From the NCBI GenBank assembly GCA_029262975.1, contig JAJCYJ010000215.1, forward strand, positions 1-5,033: a stretch of DNA of 5,033 nt, in the 5' to 3' direction. A model generated the notes under the pieces. It was not told where the DNA came from and ran no database searches. It worked only from the letters and a program-made list of their open reading frames with translations. Of this stretch, positions 1-5,033 are shown in pieces. Position 1 is the first letter of the stretch. Each line of letters starts with the position of its first letter. The position numbers and the translations under genes are program-made. This DNA comes from Saprospiraceae bacterium (GTDB lineage: Bacteria; Bacteroidota; Bacteroidia; Chitinophagales; Saprospiraceae).

Positions 1-31
1 TACTGAGATTTTGGATCTCCAATACAGCCAT
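1..31 (-). CDS. 5' end of a divergent gene, possibly an ABC-transporter ATP-binding protein (partial)
   Basis: The minus strand has an ATG at 31-29 followed by ten open codons up to the window edge, reading MAVLEIQNLS. This resembles the opening beta-strand of ABC-transporter ATPases (the common pattern is hydrophobic-LEIQNLSK-[ST]-[FY]), which precedes the Walker A motif that would lie outside the window. The bases just upstream of the ATG are A/T-rich, as is usual for starts in Bacteroidetes, and the same frame is closed by a stop at 124-122. A TACTTTG-like element at 80-74 could be a weak promoter for it. Only ten residues are visible, so family and even reality are tentative. It would be transcribed away from the his operon. 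Confidence 0.45.
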   Translation of the reverse strand, partial: MAVLEIQNLS

Positions 32-52
32 ACTATAAATTTTCTGCTGTAA

Positions 53-164
53 GATAATTGTGCAGACCCTTATCAAAGTATGATATCGATAATTACTTGG
101 ATATTCACGACGAAGACCTTTTTACGGGTGAAGAGAACGAACTAAATATTTCATCTCGATAATT
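53..164. repeat. three spaced GATAATT copies in the divergent intergenic region
   Basis: The heptamer GATAATT occurs at 53-59, 88-94 and 158-164, so its start-to-start intervals are 35 and 70 bp. The last two copies belong to a longer 12-base match, AT(A/C)TCGATAATT, at 83-94 and 153-164. The second copy also sits in a TATCGATA palindrome (84-91). No gene lies in 32-205 that I can support. The copies could be binding sites for a regulator of one or both divergent genes, but the region is AT-rich and chance recurrence is possible. Confidence 0.25.
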
Positions 165-193
165 CTACTAATAAGCGTTTCTTAAAAATAAGT

Positions 194-201
194 TATACTT
201 G
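194..201 (+). promoter_or_regulatory. candidate -7 element of the his promoter
   Basis: TATACTTG matches seven of eight positions of the Bacteroidetes -7 consensus TAnnTTTG, counting the two free positions as matches, and TATACT also resembles a sigma-70 -10 box. It is the best match in the intergenic region and lies directly in front of the leader peptide gene. No TTG or TTTG is visible at the expected -33 distance, so support is weak. If used, transcription would begin around 205-208, almost exactly at the leader ATG. Confidence 0.3.
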
Positions 202-205
202 CATT

Positions 206-259
206 ATGATTCGGGAGATACATATTTATACGCATTTTCATTCACATCATCAATTGTGA
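206..259 (+). CDS. hisL: his operon leader peptide, 17 aa with five histidines
   Basis: The short ORF ATG 206 to TGA 257-259 encodes MIREIHIYTHFHSHHQL. Histidines are residues 6, 10, 12, 14 and 15, so 5 of 17 residues are His and four of them fall within six codons. Its place just upstream of a terminator and hisG, together with this composition, identifies it as a regulatory leader whose translation senses charged tRNA-His; the peptide itself probably has no further role. All five His codons are CAT. There is no Shine-Dalgarno sequence ahead of the ATG. The stop codon lies 3 nt before RNA segment 2 of the attenuator, so a ribosome finishing the peptide would cover that segment, whereas one stalled at His14/15 would leave it free. 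The peptide is not similar to the E. coli HisL sequence beyond its His richness. Too short for ordinary gene finders, it is probably unannotated. Confidence 0.9.
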   Translation: MIREIHIYTHFHSHHQL

Positions 260-341
260 AGGAGGCGTTAATGTATCTTTCTTAAATAAGAAATCAAAAG
301 TTATATTAACCCGCTTACTTCGATGTTTTAGCGGGTTTTTT
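219..341 (+). promoter_or_regulatory. histidine attenuator: alternative protector, antiterminator and terminator pairings
   Basis: Three mutually exclusive pairings can be drawn by hand. Segment 1 (219-233, inside the leader ORF) can pair with segment 2 (265-275): 5, 2 and 4 base pairs separated by bulges of 3 and 1 nt. Segment 2 extended (263-275) can pair with segment 3 (302-316): 13 base pairs including two G-U, broken only by a CC bulge at 311-312. Segment 3 (308-315) can pair with segment 4 (330-337) to form the terminator. A small hairpin, TTTCTT/AAGAAA (278-283 with 288-293), sits in the loop of the antiterminator. The classical reading is that stalling at the His codons frees segment 2 and gives the antiterminator. 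With histidine present the ribosome reaches the stop and masks segment 2, and with no translation the protector forms; both allow termination. The pairings are seen in the sequence; the mechanism is inferred from the enterobacterial his and trp attenuators. Confidence 0.85.
308..341 (+). terminator. intrinsic terminator in the his leader
   Basis: AACCCGCT (308-315) and AGCGGGTT (330-337) form a perfect 8-bp stem with a 14-nt loop, followed by an unbroken T-run at 336-341. It lies between the leader peptide and hisG, and its left arm is also part of the antiterminator, so it is a regulated terminator rather than the end of an upstream gene. Only 11 nt separate the T-run from the hisG ATG, so the hairpin would also crowd the ribosome-entry region of hisG. 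Confidence 0.9.
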
Positions 342-352
342 AATTGGTACAT

Positions 353-1207
353 ATGGGATTAAATATAGCTATTCAAAAATCCGGAAGGTTACACACAGAG
401 ACACTAGCATTATTAAAAGATGCTGGTCTTAAAGTTGATAATTCCAAGGATCAATTAAAGGCTTCAGCTCAAGGGATGGACGCCACTTTTTATTTTCTGA
501 GAAATTCAGATATCCCCAAATATCTCGAAGATGGCGTCGCAGATATAGCATTTATCGGAGAAAACACATTAATCGAGAAAGGTGTAAATGTAGCAATTGT
601 TGAAAAACTTGGGTTTTCAAAATGCCGACTTTCCCTGGCGCTGCCCAAAGACAGTAAATACGAACATATAAATGACCTTGAAGGAAAAAAGGTTGCGACC
701 TCTTATCCACGTACGCTTACTAAGTTCCTGAAGGAAAAAGGTATTCAGGTACAAATCCATGAAATTTCCGGATCCGTTGAAATAGCTCCAAATATTGGTC
801 TGGCTGATGCCATATGCGATCTTGTCAGCAGTGGTAGCACTTTATTTAAAAATGGTCTTGTAGAAAAAGATATTATTCTGCATTCTGAAGCTGTTATAGC
901 AGTTAATCGACATCTGAACGAACAGAAACAAAACCTGTTGGATCAGCTCTTATTCAGGATTAGATCTGTGATGAAAGGCAGAAATAATAAATATATCCTG
1001 ATGAATGTACCGAATGACAAGATAAAAGAAGTCAGTAACATATTGCCAGTCCTAAAGAGTCCAACAGTCTTGCCATTAGTCAAAGAAGGATGGAGTTCGC
1101 TTCATTCGGTAATCAGCGAATCGGATTTCTGGAACGTCATAAATCAATTAAAAGAATTAGGAGCTGAAGGCATATTAATTATTCCTATAGAAAAAATGGT
1201 GGTCTGA
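353..1207 (+). CDS. hisG: ATP phosphoribosyltransferase, long form (HisG)
   Basis: This enzyme condenses ATP with PRPP to N1-(5-phosphoribosyl)-ATP, the committed first step of histidine synthesis in the cytoplasm. The 284-residue product opens with IAIQKSGRL (residues 5-13) and carries the PRPP-binding stretch GSVEIAPNIGLADAICD (140-156) followed by LVSSGSTL. Residues from about 210 form the extra ACT-like C-terminal domain (KYILMNVP 213-220, SPTVLPL 236-242, ending in ILIIPIEKM), which marks the long, HisZ-independent form that is feedback-inhibited by histidine. I chose ATG 353 because the in-frame TTG at 344 lies in the terminator's downstream flank, and the family normally starts just before this strand. 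There is no Shine-Dalgarno sequence. It is the first structural gene after the attenuator and its TGA overlaps the hisD ATG by one base. Confidence 0.96.
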   Translation: MGLNIAIQKSGRLHTETLALLKDAGLKVDNSKDQLKASAQGMDATFYFLRNSDIPKYLEDGVADIAFIGENTLIEKGVNVAIVEKLGFSKCRLSLALPKDSKYEHINDLEGKKVATSYPRTLTKFLKEKGIQVQIHEISGSVEIAPNIGLADAICDLVSSGSTLFKNGLVEKDIILHSEAVIAVNRHLNEQKQNLLDQLLFRIRSVMKGRNNKYILMNVPNDKIKEVSNILPVLKSPTVLPLVKEGWSSLHSVISESDFWNVINQLKELGAEGILIIPIEKMVV

Positions 1208-2508
1208 TGGCAGTATTCGATATACATATCAAAAGATTTTTATCTCCTGATCAGGATACGATTAATAGGATTATCAGACGTCCGGCTATAAAGCGGGATC
1301 ATTTAGAAGATATTATTGACCAGGTGTATACGGAAGTCAAAGCAGATGGAGATGCGGCTATCTTAAAGCTGACAGAACAATTTGATAATGTCCGGTTGAC
1401 TAATTTGAACGTTTCAAAAACTGAAATAGAAGAAGGAATAGCAGCAGTTAGTCCAGAATTAAAAAAAGCGATCGATACTGCTGGTAGAAATATTCAACTC
1501 TTTCATGAGTCTCAGAAACTTACTTTACGCAAGATTGAAACCACACCCGGAGTGCAATGCTGGCAGGAGGCAAGACCCATTCAAAAAGTTGGTCTTTATA
1601 TTCCAGGTGGATCAGCGCCATTATTTAGCACGGTGTTAATGTTGGGTATTCCCGCTATGGTGGCAGGGTGCAGGGATGTAGTCCTATGCACACCTCCTGG
1701 TAAATTGGGTAAGATTCATCCAGCTATACTATATGCCGCGAATAAATGTGGTATCACCAAAATTATTAAGGCCGGAGGGGCCCAGGCTATCGCTGGAATG
1801 GTATGTGGGACAGAGAGTATACCGGGAGTATATAAAATCTTCGGACCTGGCAATCAATTTGTGACAGCGGCAAAAATGAAAGGTATGACGCTTGGGGTGG
1901 CGATCGATTTACCTGCCGGACCTTCAGAGGTGCTTGTTTATGCAGATGAAACCGCTAATCCCGTCTATGTTGCGGCAGATCTGTTATCCCAGGCAGAACA
2001 TGGAATCGATAGCCAGGTGGTCTTGGTGACCACATCGGAGGAACTGGTAGAAAAAGTGGTCTCGGAAATTAATAGTCAATTAATCCATCTTTCAAGAGCT
2101 GATACTGCAGTACTTTCATTGGCACATGCATACGCATGCGTATTTGAAGGTACCCGGAAAGTATTTGATTTCATTAATCAATATGCCCCGGAGCACCTTA
2201 TAATAGCATCGAACGATGCAGAAGATCATATCGATAAGGTTATTAATGCTGGGTCTGTTTTTGTTGGTCATTTGACCCCCGAAAGTGCCGGTGACTACGC
2301 TTCCGGGACGAATCATACTTTACCCACCGCAGCTTTTGCAAGATCTTATAGTGGCGTATCGCTGGACTCTTTTATAAAAAAGATTTCATTTCAAAAAATT
2401 AATGAAGAAGGATTAAGAAATCTTGGTCAGACTATAATAACGATGGCTAATAATGAAGAACTTACAGCACATGCCAATGCTGTAAAATTAAGATTGCAAG
2501 ATTTATGA
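1207..2508 (+). CDS. hisD: histidinol dehydrogenase (HisD)
   Basis: HisD is a zinc- and NAD-dependent enzyme that oxidises L-histidinol through histidinal to L-histidine, the last two steps of the pathway. The protein is 433 residues, the usual length. Family blocks appear in order: VGLYIPGGSAPLFSTV (128-143), KAGGAQAIAGM (188-198), IFGPGNQFVTAAK (211-223), DLPAGPSEVLVYAD (234-247), LLSQAEHG (259-266), YAPEHLI (326-332) and GDYASGTNHTLPT (362-374). The zinc ligands Gln262, His265, Asp363 and His422 and the catalytic pair Glu329-His330 are all present, each three positions later than the E. coli residues (Q259, H262, D360, H419, E326, H327). The start ATG 1207 shares its A with the hisG stop (TGATG), implying translational coupling. 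Nothing is odd in its sequence. Confidence 0.97.
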   Translation: MAVFDIHIKRFLSPDQDTINRIIRRPAIKRDHLEDIIDQVYTEVKADGDAAILKLTEQFDNVRLTNLNVSKTEIEEGIAAVSPELKKAIDTAGRNIQLFHESQKLTLRKIETTPGVQCWQEARPIQKVGLYIPGGSAPLFSTVLMLGIPAMVAGCRDVVLCTPPGKLGKIHPAILYAANKCGITKIIKAGGAQAIAGMVCGTESIPGVYKIFGPGNQFVTAAKMKGMTLGVAIDLPAGPSEVLVYADETANPVYVAADLLSQAEHGIDSQVVLVTTSEELVEKVVSEINSQLIHLSRADTAVLSLAHAYACVFEGTRKVFDFINQYAPEHLIIASNDAEDHIDKVINAGSVFVGHLTPESAGDYASGTNHTLPTAAFARSYSGVSLDSFIKKISFQKINEEGLRNLGQTIITMANNEELTAHANAVKLRLQDL

Positions 2509-3539
2509 AAGTTGAAGAGCTCGTCAGAGGGAATATAAAAAGTCTGCGACCCTTTAGTTCCGCTCGCGCTGAATATACAGGAGATGCGAAAGTCTTGCTT
2601 GACGCTAATGAATCACCATATCCCACCGATTATAATAGATATCCGGATCCACATCAGAAGGAACTGAAGGAGATAATTGGCTCATTTTTAAATATTCAAA
2701 CTGAGGAGATCATTTTAGGCAATGGTTCTGATGAAATAATCGATCTTATTGTGAGAACTTTCTGCACACCTTCTCATGATCGAATTCGATTTATTCAACC
2801 CTCATTTGGTATGTATGAAGTCGTTGCAGATATTAATGACGTTGGGAAATTAGCTATTCAACTAGATGAAAGGTTCGACCTGAATGTAGAAGCTTGTCTT
2901 TCAGATCAACAGTCAATCGATAAATTGCTCTTTTTATGTTCGCCTAATAATCCCACAGGTAATTTATTGACAGAAGAGCGCGTCATAGATGTGATTAAGG
3001 GGTGGAAAGGACTTGTCATTATGGACGAGGCTTATATTGAATATTGCGAAAGGATTTCTCTGGTTCACAGGCTGAATGAATTTAAAAACTTAATAGTATT
3101 ACAGACATTTTCTAAAGCAATGGGTGGAGCAGGATTGAGATTGGGTATGGGTTTTGCACATGCCGAAGTGATTCAATATTTGAATAAGATTAAGCCTCCC
3201 TATAATATTAATAGTCATACACAAATCAAAGCCAAGACTTTTCTATCCCAAAGGGATATAATAAACCAAAGAATAGAACGTACCATCCTGGAGCGTGTAA
3301 GAGTATCAGAAATTCTTTCTGAAATTCAAGGCATTGAGCGGGTATTTCCATCAGACACAAATTTTCTTTTAGTCCGATGCAGGGAGCATTTGGCACTCTA
3401 TAAATTTTTGTGTGACGCAGGTATAATAGTCAGAGATAGAAGCCAGCTCCATGGTTGTCAGCAGTGTCTTAGAATTACGATTGGACAGGATAAAGAAAAT
3501 GATGTTTTGATTGATTCTGTCAAGAAATTTTACACATGA
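2505..3539 (+). CDS. hisC: histidinol-phosphate aminotransferase (HisC)
   Basis: HisC is a PLP-dependent class I/II aminotransferase converting imidazole-acetol phosphate and glutamate to histidinol phosphate and 2-oxoglutarate. It sits between the two HisB reactions. The 344-residue protein has the N-terminal LDANESPYP (32-40) and RYPDP (45-49), the cofactor-site GNGSDEIID (72-80), SPNNPTGN (146-153), DEAYIEY (174-180, with Asp174 and Tyr177 contacting PLP), and TFSKAMGGAGLRLG (201-214), in which Lys204 is the Schiff-base lysine and Arg212 binds the phosphate. The C-terminal CQQCLRITIG (318-327) carries the substrate-carboxylate arginine, Arg323. The length is within the family's range. The ATG at 2505 overlaps the hisD stop by four bases (ATGA). 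The related tyrosine/phenylalanine aminotransferases share the fold, but the operon position settles the assignment. Confidence 0.96.
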   Translation: MKVEELVRGNIKSLRPFSSARAEYTGDAKVLLDANESPYPTDYNRYPDPHQKELKEIIGSFLNIQTEEIILGNGSDEIIDLIVRTFCTPSHDRIRFIQPSFGMYEVVADINDVGKLAIQLDERFDLNVEACLSDQQSIDKLLFLCSPNNPTGNLLTEERVIDVIKGWKGLVIMDEAYIEYCERISLVHRLNEFKNLIVLQTFSKAMGGAGLRLGMGFAHAEVIQYLNKIKPPYNINSHTQIKAKTFLSQRDIINQRIERTILERVRVSEILSEIQGIERVFPSDTNFLLVRCREHLALYKFLCDAGIIVRDRSQLHGCQQCLRITIGQDKENDVLIDSVKKFYT

Positions 3540-4660
3540 AAAAAGTCTTATTTATTGACAGGGATGGGACTATTATTCGCGAGCCCGAAAGTGACTACCA
3601 GGTAGATCAACTAGATAAGTTTAGCTTTTTTCCGGGCGTAATAACTTATCTGTCCCGGATCTCAAAAGAATTAAATTATGAAATTGTATTAGTCACTAAT
3701 CAAGATGGTCTAGGTACAGATTCATATCCCGAAAAAGATTTTTGGCCTTTTCAGGAATTGATGATCAACACTTTAAAAGGAGAAGGTATTGTTTTCAAAA
3801 GCGTGCATATTGACCGATCGTTTGAAAAAGACAATTCTCCATATCGGAAACCTGGAGTAGCAATGCTACAGAATTTTATAGATGGGGATTATAATTTATC
3901 CCTTTCATTTGTAATTGGTGACAGATGGAGTGACTCCGAGCTGGCTAAAAACCTTGGAGCCAAAGGGATTTTTATTCATGAAGAAAATGGATCAAAGGTT
4001 GAGACACCTGATGATCTGGATAAAGTTGTATCGCTAAAAACCGATAATTGGAAATCCATTTATGAATATCTTAAAGGACAACATAGAAAGGTCATTCAAA
4101 AACGAAATACGAGTGAAACGAATATCCTGGTTGATTTGAATCTTGATGGAAATGGACAGGCGAATATAGATACAGGATTAAAGTTTTTTGATCACATGTT
4201 GGAGCAAATTGCCCGGCATGGAAAGATTGATTTAAAAATAGCAGTAAAAGGTGATTTGGAGATAGATGAACATCATACGATTGAAGACACAGCTATCACT
4301 TTAGGTATCGCTTTCAGGGAAGCAATAGGAAAAAAAGTAGGCATACAACGCTATGGTTTTTGCTTGCCAATGGATGATTGTCTTGCCCAGGTTGCTTTGG
4401 ACTTTGGCGGTCGGTCATGGATAGAATGGGATGTTTCATTTGCCAGAGAATATGTAGGAGATATGCCGGCAGAAATGTTTTATCATTTTTTCAAATCGTT
4501 TAGCGATCATGCCCTTTGCAATTTGAATATTAAGGCGGAAGGAAATAACGAACATCATAAAATAGAATCAATATTTAAGGCTTTCGCTCGTGCTATTAGA
4601 CATGGTATAAATATCGATGTAAAGAGTGACGAATTACCTACAACTAAAGGGATTTTATGA
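3536..4660 (+). CDS. hisB: bifunctional histidinol-phosphatase / imidazoleglycerol-phosphate dehydratase (HisB)
   Basis: This is a fusion of two enzymes in 374 residues. Residues 1 to about 165 are a HAD phosphatase (histidinol phosphate to histidinol): IDRDGT (7-12) with nucleophile Asp8 and acid/base Asp10, VTNQDGLG (53-60) with Thr54, RKPG with Lys105, and IGDRWSD (127-133) with Asp129. Residues from about 190 are the Mn-dependent dehydratase that makes imidazole-acetol phosphate: FFDHMLEQIARHG (217-229), DEHHTIEDTAI (244-254), FSDHALCNLN (322-331) and EHHKIESIFKAFARAI (339-354), containing the metal-binding His and Glu residues. The loop at 90-105, which binds zinc through cysteines in E. 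coli HisB, has no cysteine here (it reads VHIDRSFEKDNSPYRK), so the phosphatase probably lacks that zinc. The gene overlaps hisC and hisH by four bases (ATGA) on either side. Confidence 0.96.
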   Translation: MKKVLFIDRDGTIIREPESDYQVDQLDKFSFFPGVITYLSRISKELNYEIVLVTNQDGLGTDSYPEKDFWPFQELMINTLKGEGIVFKSVHIDRSFEKDNSPYRKPGVAMLQNFIDGDYNLSLSFVIGDRWSDSELAKNLGAKGIFIHEENGSKVETPDDLDKVVSLKTDNWKSIYEYLKGQHRKVIQKRNTSETNILVDLNLDGNGQANIDTGLKFFDHMLEQIARHGKIDLKIAVKGDLEIDEHHTIEDTAITLGIAFREAIGKKVGIQRYGFCLPMDDCLAQVALDFGGRSWIEWDVSFAREYVGDMPAEMFYHFFKSFSDHALCNLNIKAEGNNEHHKIESIFKAFARAIRHGINIDVKSDELPTTKGIL

Positions 4661-5033
4661 TAGCCTTGATCGATTACGACGCCGGAAATACATGTTCTGT
4701 TATGAATGCATTAGACAGAATTCAGGCTGACTATATTCTTACGTCTGACGAGGAAACTATAAGAAGTGCGGATAAAGTAATTTTTCCTGGCGTGGGGCAT
4801 GCGTCAGCAGCCATGAACGCGCTGCATCAAAAAGGTCTGGTCTCTGTGATTAAAAGTCTTGTTCAGCCTGTTTTGGGCATTTGTGTTGGTATGCAGTTAA
4901 TGGCAGAATTTTCAGAAGAAGGAGACACTGAATGTTTGGGCATAGTACGGGGACATGTTAAGAGATTTAAGGCTGTTTCAGGTTTTAAAGTTCCCCATAT
5001 GGGATGGAATCAAGTAAACTTCATTCAACCAAA
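4657..5033 (+). CDS. hisH: imidazole glycerol phosphate synthase, glutaminase subunit (HisH), 3' truncated by window
   Basis: HisH is the class I glutamine amidotransferase subunit that hydrolyses glutamine and channels ammonia to HisF for imidazole-ring closure. The ATG at 4657 overlaps the hisB stop by four bases (ATGA), and 125 codons are open to the window edge, out of roughly 200 usual for the family. Visible motifs are the N-terminal MIALIDYDAGNTCSV (canonical form is IDYGAGN), the oxyanion-hole PGVG (44-47), the nucleophile elbow GICVGMQ (74-80) with Cys76, and PHMGWN (113-118). The His-Glu part of the catalytic triad lies beyond the edge. The D for G in IDYDAGN is a mild deviation and does not suggest loss of function. 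Its partner hisF, and hisA, are expected downstream. Confidence 0.95.
   Translation, partial: MIALIDYDAGNTCSVMNALDRIQADYILTSDEETIRSADKVIFPGVGHASAAMNALHQKGLVSVIKSLVQPVLGICVGMQLMAEFSEEGDTECLGIVRGHVKRFKAVSGFKVPHMGWNQVNFIQP

Noticed and set aside
2..52. Plus-strand frame open from the left edge to TAA at 50-52, as the tail of an upstream gene
   Set aside because: Only 16 codons without any recognisable motif; the minus-strand start in the same bases reads more convincingly as a protein.
74..81. Minus-strand ATACTTTG (complement of CAAAGTAT) as promoter of the divergent gene
   Set aside because: It does not satisfy TAnnTTTG at the first two positions and no -33 element is evident; too weak to list as a feature.
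271..285. Four-codon ORF (MYLS) after AAGGAGG as a second leader peptide gene
   Set aside because: It has no His codons and overlaps segment 2 of the attenuator; pairing explains the sequence better, so it is kept only as a finding and not as a gene.
344..352. TTG at 344 as the hisG start, giving a protein three residues longer
   Set aside because: It lies immediately after the terminator T-run, and HisG proteins normally begin close to the IAIQKSGRL strand; ATG 353 fits better.
2130..2143. 14-bp perfect palindrome ATACGCATGCGTAT inside hisD
   Set aside because: A palindrome of this length is expected by chance at roughly this rate in 5 kb, and the codons fit an ordinary HisD segment (HAYACVF).
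2116..2316. 66-codon open frame on the minus strand inside hisD
   Set aside because: It lies wholly within the well-conserved hisD coding region, has no recognisable motif, and is a shadow frame.

Overview
The window holds the promoter-proximal part of a histidine biosynthesis operon in the order hisL (leader peptide) - hisG - hisD - hisC - hisB - hisH, all on the + strand, with hisH cut by the right edge. The DNA is AT-rich. Several signs point to a Bacteroidetes (Cytophagia/Sphingobacteria-like) bacterium: no usable Shine-Dalgarno sequence in front of hisG, a TAnnTTTG-like promoter element, a long-form HisG, a HisB phosphatase domain in which the zinc-loop cysteines are replaced by an 'IDRSFEKDNSPYRKP' stretch, and an aminotransferase ending in a CxxCLRITIG motif. 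The exact genus cannot be read from the sequence.

Positions 1-31 (minus strand) carry the first ten codons of a divergent gene reading MAVLEIQNLS, which resembles the N-terminus of an ABC-transporter ATPase. Positions 32-205 are intergenic and contain three copies of GATAATT spaced 35 and 70 bp apart, plus a weak promoter candidate. Positions 206-352 are the regulatory heart of the window. They hold a 17-residue leader peptide with five histidines (MIREIHIYTHFHSHHQL), then a set of mutually exclusive RNA pairings (protector 219-233:265-275, antiterminator 263-275:302-316), then an intrinsic terminator (308-341) 11 nt before the hisG start. This is a complete ribosome-stalling transcription attenuator like that of the enterobacterial his operon, but with unrelated sequence. 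It is the most interesting signal here.

The structural genes are packed with no spacers: hisG/hisD overlap by 1 nt, and hisD/hisC, hisC/hisB and hisB/hisH each overlap by 4 nt (ATGA), so translation is probably coupled. HisG performs step 1 of the pathway (ATP + PRPP). HisH, with HisF, would make the imidazole ring. HisB does both the dehydratase step and the histidinol-phosphate phosphatase step, HisC the transamination between them, and HisD the last two oxidations to histidine. hisA, hisF and hisI(E) are expected beyond the right edge but are not visible. All catalytic residues I checked are present, so the enzymes look functional and ordinary. The novelty, if any, lies in the leader.
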